A stretch of 64,000 nt of DNA, from contig NC_045127.1 of the NCBI RefSeq assembly GCF_007655135.1, positions 23,354,199-23,418,198 on the forward strand, written 5' to 3'. The notes below the pieces were generated by a model. That model was given only the letters and a program-made list of their open reading frames with translations, did not search any database and was not told the DNA's origin. A program made the position numbers and the translations under genes. Source of the DNA: Punica granatum. Taxonomy: Eukaryota; Streptophyta; Magnoliopsida; Myrtales; Lythraceae. This document shows, in pieces, positions 48,102-58,976 of this stretch (the first letter of the stretch is position 1; each line of letters opens with the position of its first letter).

Positions 48102-49700
48102 TGTTTGTGGATTTTGACAAATTAGAGAAGGCAGTTTCCAATTTTTAGTTTTCTGGAGAACTTCTTTTAGGTCAAAACCCTATGGATTCTCTTAGGTAAT
48201 GCTTTGCGTACAAGGATTTCGTGACAATAACGAGAAACACACACTTTCAAAGCAATTAAATGAAAATGAATTGCGATTTTTAATAACAATACGGAAATTA
48301 TAATTGAAATATTAAAAAATAACAGACTCAAAATAAAGTTACTGATGATGACCTACTCCGCTTTCCATTGACAGAGGTTTAGGTTCTGAAAACCTTGACT
48401 CATGCTCGCCCAAGTTCAAAACTTTGGAAGAATTATGACCACGTTGAGATGCTCAGAAGCAAATACCGTGGGATGGTGACAACTTTCCTGAGCAAGGACT
48501 GATGGAGTTGTGACTGTGTCTTTGAGGAATGCTCCTATGGCCATAGACTTTGAACCGAAATCATTGAGGGATAAGCCATGTTGCTACAAGTTCGGTTATC
48601 TAAATTACTCTACTCCTATGATATTAGGAAAGATGTTTCCGAGCTAAGCTAAGTTGCAATATGTTGATAGGTGTGTGTTGAGTTGTTGTTTTGAGGAGAT
48701 CAATTGGTATTTATAGGCCTTCAAACTCCCCTCGTTATGCTAGTTTCTATTTAGGTAGAGATTATGGGCAAAGTAGCTGAAACAAACTTCCTTGCTGATT
48801 AAGAAAAGTCTGTGTGCTCCCTCATCCAAGTAAGTCACTTAAATAACCGTCTTGGTTGTGTCTTCCATGCACATTTTCCACGCGACCTTATCCTTGAAGG
48901 TCATGTCTTCATTTTTTACCACACAGAATTCTCGCCAAATCGTTCTTCTCCCGCTCAGAATGATTCGGCTGAATGTGTCATTCGGTTATCTTTCACTAGT
49001 AGACGGTTTGATCGCGCATATTGTTTGGTCTATCTTCAAAATGCAGCGTATCATCTCCTTACATTGGACGACATGGGGAATTCGAGTCATGAACTTATTG
49101 GTTATTGTAAACAAGTCCCTGATCTTTATCAATTTAGGCCAATGACCCCGAATGTATTGGCCCATTCGATTCATGCCACGTGACATGGGTTGAAAAACTA
49201 ATTTTGTGATGGCAACAAGCTGCTATTAGTTCTCCACTATTTCTTCAATGACCGAAAGGAAGGAATCTAGGCTGGAACCTAGACTCGATGGAATAGACGG
49301 CCTGAAAGTTGGTCATAAGAATGATACAACCACGAACTTCGAAAGATTCGTAGCACGTGGATCTCAGCCTCTGTAAAGCCGAAAGAAGCCGCATCTAGTT
49401 CCGTAAACCTAAGCTCAGGCGAAAGCTTTTTCCTTGCCCAGAGCTCGAAAAGGGGTAGAAGGATAAGTGCCAAATAATTGGTGATTGCAATGAATTAAAG
49501 GTGCATGGTATTAAAGTGCTAGAAATGTAGGTATTGAGGTGCGATAATGTAAGTGTGACGAAAGTAACGTGCTAAGGAAAGAAAGATAAAAAAAATGTAG
49601 TGTGATTGATAATTGTGCCGAAGGGGCTACAATGAACTCCAAATTACGTATTTATAGGCGTTTACATGAAATCCTAGAAAATCTTTCTAAATGGATATGC
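48102..49700 (-). repeat. Putative 5' LTR of the gypsy element
   Basis: The plus-strand sequence next to the primer-binding site begins TGTTTGTGG at 48102, fitting an LTR edge (TG..CA). The far edge is not clear and the partner LTR is missing, so the length is a guess. Open frames inside (for example 48812-49183) have no domain. Confidence 0.4.
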
Positions 49701-51350
49701 CTATAATTATGAGATATCGAGATATTGTTCAAATATTAAATTGACTACCTAACCTACTTAGAAATATAATAACATTATATATCGGAGAGATATCCGACTT
49801 ATTAATTATCTAAGCTCGAAGATTCCGAGAATATCACATGATTGCTCACTAAGAATAATAGACTGCCAAGGAAAATAAATCTCCACCACCTCTATTGAAA
49901 ATTCGCACGTTCATACATATACATATATCTTCCATCATGGTTCACCTTACTGAGCTTCTTTCAATTAGGCATCTCCTTGAATGTCTTGGGCTTGTCTTTG
50001 GATATGGTCTTCAAGACTTGGGATACAATCCGACCTGGCCCATGCATGCTCACAACTGGCTCACCGAACTCGGATCAACACATCCAAATGCTCGGGAAAA
50101 TCATTGCAATTACCGATTACACATCATGACTTAGCATTTTCACGAACTACGAAAAATAGGTGTAAATAGTTGTATTTACTGAATTAGGAAGTGAAAAAAA
50201 AGAGATTTTGGTTCCGCTTTTAATTTAACAAGGACCTAGAATTGTAACCGGAGCCGAAAATATAATACTATGTAGGATATATGCTATGTTTTATTTTATA
50301 TGCATGTGCTTTCTTATTCATCATATTACTGAATAAATTTTAATTCCTAACATCTTCACCTCCAGTCTATTTATTTCGGCTCCACTTTATTTTAATATCT
50401 TATCTACTCGACTATCCTATAATTTTTCGCTTCTTCCTTTACCAGATTACGATGATTAAACTCTGATTTCCTATGAAAGGGAAAAATAATAGATTTCAGA
50501 AGAGCACTTTAAACCAGTGGTATCGGGATGCGCTCACCGCTATCAACTTATAATTAGTGTATTTATTAAAAAGGAAAACCACACCAAACAATACGAAAAT
50601 TTTCCTTATTTCATATTGCAGCACAAAAAAAAAAAGAGAGTGCATGATAGAGCATGAAATATAATATTTTTTTTTATCTCGTAGCATACCGTTTGGATTT
50701 CGTAAAAAAATTGACGAAATGCTAACATGACTAGTGTTAAAAAATTTGACGGAATGCTGACATGATTAGTGTTTTGGGGGCAAACCGTGCATACATGGAC
50801 ACCACGTTGGATGCGTGAGGGACCCACTCCTTTCCTTCTTCTCCACCCCTTACTTTCCCACTTCCTCGAAAGTCATTCTTGCTCCTTTTCCTTCCGTCTC
50901 ACCCATGATTTCCCCCTGATCCCAAATTCACACCGTGATAGAAACCCTAGCCTCAATTGAGGAAAATGTCCGATCGTTGAAGGAATTCGACCTCATCCCA
51001 TTTGAAGAAATCAACTGATCATTGAAGGTAGTCGATTGCTTGTGAGAAAGGGAGTAACTGCTTGTCCTGCAACGACTAGAGGAACGATCAAACATAGGTC
51101 ATTGTCAACCGTCTTTTTTACTTAATGAATTATAAACGTTTCATCAAATTAATAGTAGTCATTTAGTAAAGAACTTATGAATTATGTTTAGACTATTTAT
51201 CATTTAAAATTTATTATTATTATTATATATATTTTTTCAAATATGATTTTACATGTAATTTATGACCCATGTAAGTTCTTCGAACTATTTATTATTAAGT
51301 AAAAAATATAAAATTTTCAAAATTAAAATATCTTCTACAATTTTGAATAG
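49701..51350. other. Spacer, no supported gene
   Basis: Mostly AT-rich. 50710-50775 has a short direct repeat (TTGACGGAATGCTGACATGA-like, about 38-bp period). 50800-50960 resembles a plant 5' leader: pyrimidine-rich with a telo-box AAACCCTAG at about 50942-50950. No gene body follows it. Confidence 0.45.
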
Positions 51351-51354
51351 CAAG

Positions 51355-51670
51355 AGAAGCTTTATTTCTTTTAAGAGAAGGCCATTTTTTCTTTGTCTTG
51401 GTCAAAGATGAAAATGAAAGTTTGAACAGTTATTATTGATTTTTTTTAATTTTGATTTGTGAGAGAAGTCTTGTTTCTTTTAAAAGATAATCCTTTTTTC
51501 TTTATCCCGGTCAAAGATGAAAATGGGAGTTTGGCCTATTATTGAATTTGTCCTAGTTTTGATTTTATATGAGAATTTAGAGGCGACTTTTTTTTTAATC
51601 AAAGATAGAACACGAGAGTTTGGACAATTATTATTGAATTTATCTTTTTTTTCATTTCCTTATTGGTCAA
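51355..51670. repeat. Tandem repeat of about 110 bp, nearly 3 copies
   Basis: GGTCAAAGATGAAAATG recurs at about 51400 and 51509, with a diverged third (AATCAAAGATAGAACACG) near 51597. The flanking TTTCTTTTAA and GAGTTTG..TTATTATTGAAT blocks repeat with it. Confidence 0.75.
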
Positions 51671-51731
51671 GTTATCTCTATAAGTATATGAAAAGTGACA
51701 CAATGGTGAATTGAGATTTTGATACTTAAAA

Positions 51732-51795
51732 CGACCTTGTTAATCATCTCTCTCCACTTAGAGCGACCTTGTTAATCATCTCTCTCCGTTTTGAC
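51732..51795. repeat. 32-bp direct repeat, two copies
   Basis: CGACCTTGTTAATCATCTCT starts at 51732 and again at 51764. Confidence 0.85.
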
Positions 51796-51850
51796 ATTAT
51801 ATATTATATATAGATGAGAAACATTGACCACAAAAATAAAAAAGAAAGGT

Positions 51851-53037
51851 TAAATTACATTCCCCTCTTTTAAGGTATGATTAAATGACACTCCATCCGA
51901 TTTTTGACAAAAAAATGACACTTCACCCAGTTATTGGCAAGACATTGACACTTAACCCCATTGGCTATGTTGACTTAATATAAAAATATTCTTTTGGCCC
52001 TCATTCTTTAATCCTTTTTTCAATTTTATCCTATTTCCTTCTTTTGTTCAATATTGTCTTCAACATGTCACGATTAGTCTACTTTGGCTAACCTGTTTGA
52101 GTTCCCTCCATTAAATCTATTAACGTGGAAATTATTTGCAAATGAAAAATTATTTTAAAAATAAAGGACAATTAAAAGTATAAAAATAACTTAATGTATT
52201 TTGAACGATGTCTATGACGAATATTAAACCCCTTAATTATTTGGGGCAAGGCATAGCTTCTGGAGGCCCTTCCTGTAACATCGATATCCAAAAGTAGGAA
52301 GCAACCCCAGTGTCACCCAAGGTTATGGTGATGGAGGCTTTTTGGAACCACAAGTTTTCTATATAATTTGCTATATGGAATTTTTTTTCAGAATAATAAA
52401 ATATAAATTTTAAAAATTAATAAATAAAAATATGAATGACAACAAGGAGCAAACGAGGGGATGATGGCGTGGGCCATCACCTCGGCAAAATAGCATGAAA
52501 ACATAGCTGGCAATGATCACTTGGAATCGGAGTGCGAAGGGGTACGACTATTAGCTGGTTGAATAGCCTCTTATCTAGATCATCAAGGATCTAAGTGATA
52601 GTTTTATCATCCAACTTGGGCAAACTCCTTATTGCAAAAGTATTATACTCACAAAAATATAGCATGGTTATAGGCATCTCTCAATAGCAAGATATTAAAA
52701 GTAGTTGTTTAAGATATCATATAAAGCATCAATTAATGTTGAGGAGTAACTTTTTTCAAATTTTTTTTGAAAAATATGTTATAAGAAATATTGTACATTG
52801 ATAGATGAATTGAAAATTTAAACAATAAATCTAGGTGGACAAATCATGTGATATCAAGAATAAGATAAGAAAAAAAGAATTAGGATGATATTGAAAAACA
52901 TTCAAAAGTTGAGACTAAAAAATAATTTTCTTATTGGATCAAGATGGCCAATGGGGTGGAGTGTTAATTTTTGTCAAGAATGTGGTTAAATGTCAGTAAA
53001 TAAAACCTTAGAAGAGTTGAGTGTATTTTACTCAAAA
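51851..53037. mobile_element. Non-autonomous DNA transposon of about 1.2 kb with long imperfect inverted ends
   Basis: Left end: TTAAATTACATTCCCCTCTT, then TAAGGT..TGACACTCCATCC..TTTTTGACAAAA. Right end reversed: GAGTAAAATACACTCAACTC, then TAAGGT..TTGACAAAAATTAACACTCC. The ends stay similar for roughly 110 bp. The interior (52240-52340) is more GC-rich and may be captured host sequence. No transposase seen, and target duplication unclear. Its right end lies within a few bases of the start of the duplicated rhomboid segment. Confidence 0.6.
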
Positions 53038-54093
53038 CAAAATTAGTGTTGGTATCCTAGTCGTACCATGTCGACTTATGAAGTAGTGATCATGCCTTCA
53101 GACGCTAATGCCAGTGACCACTTGATTTTCTGTAAAATCCTCGGGGGCAGTGTTCGAGCCGCCGTATGGGTGGGACGGAAAACTTGGTCCAATTCTGGGT
53201 GCAGCGCTAAAACCTCAGCATTCAAAATCTCCAAATATCAAAACTTGAGGGTGTGAATGGAAATTTATCAAAAGAAGAGGGGGGAAAAGTAAGAAAGGAA
53301 AAGAAACAAGAACAATGTGGAAACACTTGACTTGGATTGGAGACTGCTGAGTCTGCTCTCTCCTCTCCTCAGTGCTCTGCTCTGAGGGTGCTTTGCTTCG
53401 AGAGCTCTCCAATGGCTTCTTCTCAGCTCCTTCAGCTTCGGCAGCTCTGATTTCGCTCCTTCAGTTCCGCTATGCCCATATCTCACTCCGCCATTTCGAT
53501 CCCTCCCCTTCAACTCAAAACCTTGCCTTTTCCCTTCCCTCTCCGGGCCCTTCAATGCCGTCGGAACCATTGAACTGCCACTCCGTCTGACCACCCGCCG
53601 TCCACTTCTCCGGTTCCCTTGCCGACTGAGCGGCTCCAACCCAGGTAATTTCTCGTACATAGCAACTCGTTTCGCTGCAGAAAAAGATTGGTGGGTTAAT
53701 TAATCTTACAACAGTTAGAAAACCGTTCTCTGATCTTCTTGAATTGGATGTAATGCCTTTGAGAGTTGAGAATTTGAGCTGGGAATTTTATCGAACAGAT
53801 GGTGTTCGGCCTTGTGTCTTCTCTTGCACAACGTGCAATTCGTCTACATGGATATGCAATGGTGAACCAGGATTTGATGACTTCATTTAGGAGACTGGGT
53901 AGATAAATTTGTTGAGTTAGCTAGGTGGAATTCGATGATTTCATTTAGGAGCTTTATGCAAATTTCCCATTACAAAGACAAGTATAAATTTTGAGGAAAA
54001 GTATGCTATTAGTATTGTGTCCTTGTTTTATTGTGTCCGAGTAATTCATTGGTAAGAAAGCAATTGTGAGCTCAAGCATGTATATGATCTTAA

Positions 54094-54476
54094 GGGCCTA
54101 TTTACTTTTGGAGGATTTTTTTTTTCAAGGAAAATTTTCTATAAAAAATATGTTTACTAACGTAAAATGATTTTTCTAAGAAAATTTTCTTTTCCACTAT
54201 TCAAATTTGTATAGAGATTAGAAAAGCTCTGTTTTCTAGTTCCTCATTTTCCATTAGCCAATTCTTTCCTTTTCTAATTTTTAATTTATGACTTTCCGTT
54301 CTTAATTTATTAAACATCATTTATTTTTTACAAGATTTGATCCCCAATAATAAATTAGCGATTGATTTACTATGATTCACGATTTTATAACTTTAACATT
54401 AGTAAACGTATTTTTATATTTTTCAGTGGGAAAAATAAATTTAGAAAAGGAGAAGAAAAGTGAGAATTAGTTCTCT
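54094..54476. mobile_element. Insertion in intron 1 of the rhomboid pseudogene, after the duplication
   Basis: In unit 1 TATATGATCTTAAG runs directly into CTTTATAGACAAGTAG. In unit 2 the same left flank is followed by about 383 bp (GGGCCTATTTACTTTTGGAG ... AGTTCTCTA) before homology resumes at CTTTTTAAAACGAGTAGAG. It is AT-rich and non-coding. Class unknown. Confidence 0.6.
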
Positions 54477-54806
54477 ACTTTTTAAAACGAGTAGAGAACC
54501 AGCTTCTTTTTCTAAATTCTGTATTCTCAATCTTGATTTGGTGTTGCATTTAATTTGTCATCCGGCTTGTGGGACAGACCTCCTGATTCATATTCAAAAC
54601 GAGCTTGTTTGTGAAACAGTGGAAGCAGGACTAATTAAGCAATTTTGTTGAAAACTAAGACAATATGCGAGATATTATTGAAAAGTTTATGGAAAGTTTC
54701 ATTCACGTCATAATATATGGATTCAATTTCAGAAAATAATCTCTCTTGTTGGGAACTTACCAAAAAAATATTTCTCTTTTTGGATCAGAGGTGAAAAAGA
54801 TAGAGA

Positions 54807-54878
54807 AGGGCCCAACCGGGATCGAACCGGTGACCTCTTGATCTGCAGTCAAATGCTCTACTACTGAGCTATGGACCC
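54807..54878 (-). tRNA. tRNA-Cys (GCA), copy 2, antisense in intron 1 of the rhomboid pseudogene
   Basis: The minus strand gives a cloverleaf: GGGTCCA acceptor, D-stem GCTC with GAGC (perfect), anticodon loop CTGCAGA (GCA), T arm ACCGG-TTCGATC-CCGGT (canonical), acceptor TGGGCCC. The D-loop is AGTAGTA, so one of the two normally invariant G bases (G18) is A. Apart from that it is closer to the usual plant tRNA-Cys than copy 1. Confidence 0.9.
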
Positions 54879-57765
54879 TTCAGTTGAAAATAATCTCTGT
54901 AGTAGATAAGATATATAAAATATCATGATTCCAGAGAGAAACACCCTTTTAAAAGCTTAAGTGTGTTACAAGCTGGTAAACTATGTTAATGGAAAGCACA
55001 GTTTTGGTTGTCGTTTCCCCTGTTAACTTATAATCCATCCATGGTTCTAATTACATCTTAGTCTCTACTGGACTTGCATGACTGCTAGATTTGCTCTGAT
55101 ATGAAATTTAGAATCTTTTACAAGCAACATTGTTATCTGCATGTTAGATTAGATATCATACCATAGCTGGAGCTGGGGAAGCCACAAGAAGCGCCGGTGA
55201 AGCGCGTGAACGGGATATTCTGGATACTCCTCCTTAATCTTGTGATTTCTGTTTACAGATCACTTGTCTGAGGTACTCGTAGACTTGATTAACTCATTTA
55301 GGTGGTAAAAACAAGAACTGCAATTTTTACTGTTACCCCTCGTACTACCGGTCATAAAAGGTTTCTTCAATAGTTTCCTGCCCAGAGATGAAGGAATCGG
55401 CACATTATAATTTGCTTGTCTGTGGACACTGTTTCTCTTCTGTGCGGACCTGAGTGTGATAGGTTTTCTAGCCTAGTCCTGGTCTTAGTCCCACCCTGCT
55501 GTATTGGGTGGGATCTAAGGGGCATCTCTAAAACATACAGCAGACAATTTTCTGGTCCAATTGACTGTTTCCTTTATCAAGTCTTTATGTGGCAAAGCTT
55601 TTTAAGTGTTGACAAGTTTATTGGATATCTGCTGCTTAGGTCCAGGGCATCAATAGCTTGTATTTGTATCACAATCGGCCTGCTTGGTACCAGTTTGTGA
55701 CAGCAACATTCTGCCATGCTGACTGGTGAGACTTCCGTAGAAAGTTATTACTTATTGAGTATTAATTATTTGGAGGAAGACAAGCATGGTCGTGCAAGTG
55801 GGGCTCTTAATCCTAAAAGGGCTAATCAAATTTGTGCCTTCTGTTATAATACATTTAGCAGTATCTGTAACTGTGCATGTAAGGTTCTGATATAATTCAT
55901 GTTCCAAGCGTAGGCTAACTAGAAACAAAAGGTCTCGTTTAATTTGTAAATCAAGAGCACATGTAAGATGCAGTGTACGGGCTTTAATTATGTTGGTTGC
56001 TGCAATACGGATTTTGCACTAGTAAATTACATTTTGTCTATCTCCGACCTATCAAAAACTTATTTTTATTGTCATTAAGAGATGGGGCCTGCATCTCTAC
56101 AAAGCATATTGACAAGCCTTATTATTCCTCCTGCAAAATTGGGCATCTACACCATCGGATGGACTTGGCCTGGCTTTAATATCAGGTAACAAGGATCGTT
56201 CTATAGCCACAAGACTCCCCTTAAGAGAGAGAGGTTCACAAACTCCTATATATCTTAGTAACTTGTATTCCCCACCTGATGCGTGATGCTGTAACAATTT
56301 CCTTTTCCAGATTTAATGTAAGATTTGATTTGATCACTGACAATGGGACTAAACAGCAGCCAAGGATAGAAGGCCCCACCCCCACCAAAAAAAAAAAAAA
56401 AACATGGCCTTTCCTCGAAGAGCTCCCTTCAAGAAGTATTCATTTACTTGGAAAATGAGTTTTATTTATTTATTTTTGGTTGAAGTACCCTTAGGGCACC
56501 AATTATCTTTATGCCCAAGAAAAGTCAATCGTTCATTTATCCAATCACTGTGTGCTGTATTTCTAAGGAACCATCTTTCCAGCAACCTTCTTCTTGTACA
56601 TCTTTGGTGAGGGCATTCTTACATAGGCTATTTCCTGTCATGAACATTCTTTTTATCCGGCGCTTCGTATTATATATTGACATCAGGATGTAATATGAAG
56701 CAGATAGATTTTAAATAGTTGATTCTACTTTAGAATGGTATTCGAAACAGGTAAAGTCGTTGAAGAGGAGGAAGGAAACTTGGTGCTCTGGTTTTTCTAT
56801 ATTATTACTGGTGCTGGAGCAAACTTTGTTTCATGGCTTCTTCTGCCTAGAAATTTGGTTTCCGTGGGAGCTTCTGGTGCTGTTTTCGGATAGTTTGCTA
56901 TAAGCATCCTCGTAAAAGTATTGACCGTAACCCTAGATCTCATGACGAATCTAATTGCACCTTGATTTCGACATTAAGTTTATTTGTTGCAAGATTTATC
57001 TTTTGCTGCTGCCTCGTGCTGAATGCAGATGTCATGGGATTGGAGGAAGATCTTCGAAGTGCTTATTTTTGCCCAAGTTGTTATCAAAAGGGTAAGTGAT
57101 TGAGCATTTCTAGTTCATGATTATGCTTAAGAATATGTAGCCCGAGTATGATTGAGTGAAGTTTGTCACGAAATTGGTCGAAGCAAATCTTAGCTAAACT
57201 CATCATGGACAATCACAGGGAAAAAATCTGAGTTGTCAATAACTCATATTGACTCCAGATCAGAATTTGTCAAATTATCAGTTATAAAATTTCATTCGTT
57301 TTGCTGGTGAATGTTTTTCTGGAGGAAGCACATGTTGATTTATTGTGATTACAAAAGGAAAGCGCATAACAATTGAGTCGCTGTATAAGATGGGTTTTAT
57401 ATGTTACAATTTCATTCTCTTTCAGTCGCTGTATAAGATGGGCTTTTCTATGTGGAACATGCTTTGGTTTTTTTTCTTTGCATGAAGAGTTCAGAGCAAC
57501 TGGATTTATCGATACCCTTCTTGGCTCATTCATAGGTGATGGAAGCGGCTCAAGCTTCGACTGCAACGCTTGCCCCTTTTCATGGAAACTACTCCCAGAG
57601 CATCAATCATGTTGCCCATCTCTTGGGTGTTCTGATTGGCGTCGTCCTAGTTTGGCTTGTTGGCAAAGTTCCTTCCGAACCTCGAGAGCAAGAGAATTCA
57701 ATGTTGCACCAGAAAACAGACGAGAAGTTTTGAACACTTCCATCTTCTTTCGTCTACTTTATAGA

Positions 57766-58799
57766 TCTTACCGATTTTTCTTTTCTAACATATGCTATTG
57801 TGAGATAGGATCATTTAATATTACATTCATTTGATAATAATTACATTATTACTGATGGAAAAATGATTTGATTGGTAAAGACTTGATAATGCATTTGATC
57901 TCTGCCTGAAGGTTTTTAATCCTAAGCCAACTGCTCAGCTTGAATCAGGGTCAACACCATCCCGTTAGGACCCGGTGGGCTGATTCACTGGTCTCTGACC
58001 ACCTAATGGAAGTTGCGGACGATGAGATTTCAGAAATCCTTATCCTGTATTTGTTGATGTACAATCAAGTAAATTTTTACCATATCCTAATCAAATGTTC
58101 CAAACCCCCAAAGGTAAGATGGGATAACAAAAATTAACAAGATCTATAATCCCATCGAATTCCAGTAAATTTTCACCATATTCTAATCATATGTTACAAA
58201 ACATCCAAACATAAGATGGGATAACAAAAATCAACAAGATCTGTAATCCTGTCCAATTTCAAGGCAACCATAGGCAACGTAAGAGTGAACTGTATTTGCT
58301 GTCACGCACATAAATAATGATTCCCCCCGATCAAGCATATAATTAATGAACGATATCAAACTCACACTCAATGTAAGACCCATTGACAGGACTAATACAC
58401 AAGTTCGAGATATGCCGGTGTCATGCACATATATAATGATTTCCCGGATCGACCGTATAATTAATGAACTTACCAAACTCAAATAGCCCACAGCTTTTGT
58501 TTTATCTTCATCCTGAGTTCTCTCATTGCTACTTGATCCAACTAATCCATACATTGAATTGAACAACAGTAACTGTTCCAAGAAAAGTAAACAGACAAGA
58601 CCATAGACCAGTTTCTGAATAGAACCTTTACAATGTTAGTGTCATGAATAGTTGAACCGAACTGCCACCTCTATGCAACTCATCTAAAAACAATCGCAAT
58701 ACATCTCAGAATCAAAAAAGAAATTGGCCCAGAGAGTACCGACGGGAAAAGGTACATAACTAACCTAACTGCACAACTGAAGCAGCCGATTATATAAAG
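57766..58799. other. Spacer between the rhomboid pseudogene and the AP-4 gene
   Basis: No gene. Contains a 96-bp tandem repeat (58068-58259) and, further on, two related blocks near 58300 and 58425 sharing ATAATGATT, ATAATTAATGAAC and CAAACTCA. Confidence 0.55.
58068..58259. repeat. 96-bp tandem repeat, two copies
   Basis: AGTAAATTTTTACCATAT starts at 58068 and AGTAAATTTTCACCATAT at 58164. Both units share AAGATGGGATAACAAAAAT and CAACAAGATCT. Confidence 0.85.
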
Positions 58800-58976
58800 C
58801 TTAGCAACAGAGAAAACCGTACAAATTGGAGCCAAATACCCCGCCTGCTATATTCTTCCTGTTCTCATATACATTTGATCTTTCCTTCCCACACAAAGGG
58901 ACTCAAGTTGTCGCATTTCATAACAATAAGATAATGGCCGCTCTCGGCAGAGGAAGCAAAATACCCAAGAAGACCA
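58800..58976 (-). other. 3' UTR region of the AP-4 beta gene
   Basis: Directly downstream on the minus strand of the stop codon at 58977-58979. The poly(A) site was not located. Confidence 0.4.

Larger units (their letters stand above)
53412..57733 (+). pseudogene. Rhomboid RBL11-like pseudogene
   Basis: Exon equivalents: 53412..about 53644, 55153..55272, 55640..55725, 56568..56606, 56751..56917, 57029..57091 and 57536..57733. Splice sites are mostly kept. Lesions: a small deletion in exon 1 brings TGA at 53448-53450 (codon 13). Exon 2 has TAG at 55164-55166 and a 1-nt insertion (120 instead of 119). Exon 4 is 39 instead of 41 nt, a frameshift. Exon 5 has TAG at 56891-56893, right after the catalytic GASG motif. 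Exons 3, 6 and 7 are open. The TATA stretch of the active copy is missing. No full-length protein can be made. Confidence 0.93.
53045..57765 (+). repeat. Duplicated segment, unit 2 (dead rhomboid copy)
   Basis: Direct-orientation homologue of 34736-38215, about 18.3 kb away. Colinear throughout, with extra sequence in introns: an insert at about 54094-54476 in intron 1 and roughly 660 bp more in intron 3. Confidence 0.9.

Noticed and set aside
48812..49186. Open frames on both strands as genes
   Set aside because: Located in probable LTR sequence, overlapping each other, with no recognisable domain.
53268..53660. Minus-strand 130-codon frame at the rhomboid pseudogene
   Set aside because: Antisense shadow of exon 1. 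A similar frame exists opposite exon 1 of the live copy (34957-35322).
53412..57733. Second functional RBL11 gene
   Set aside because: Stops in exons 1, 2 and 5 and indels in exons 2 and 4 rule out a full-length product.
57282..57834. Open frames around the last exon of the rhomboid pseudogene
   Set aside because: Frame-shifted or antisense readings of intron 6 and exon 7.
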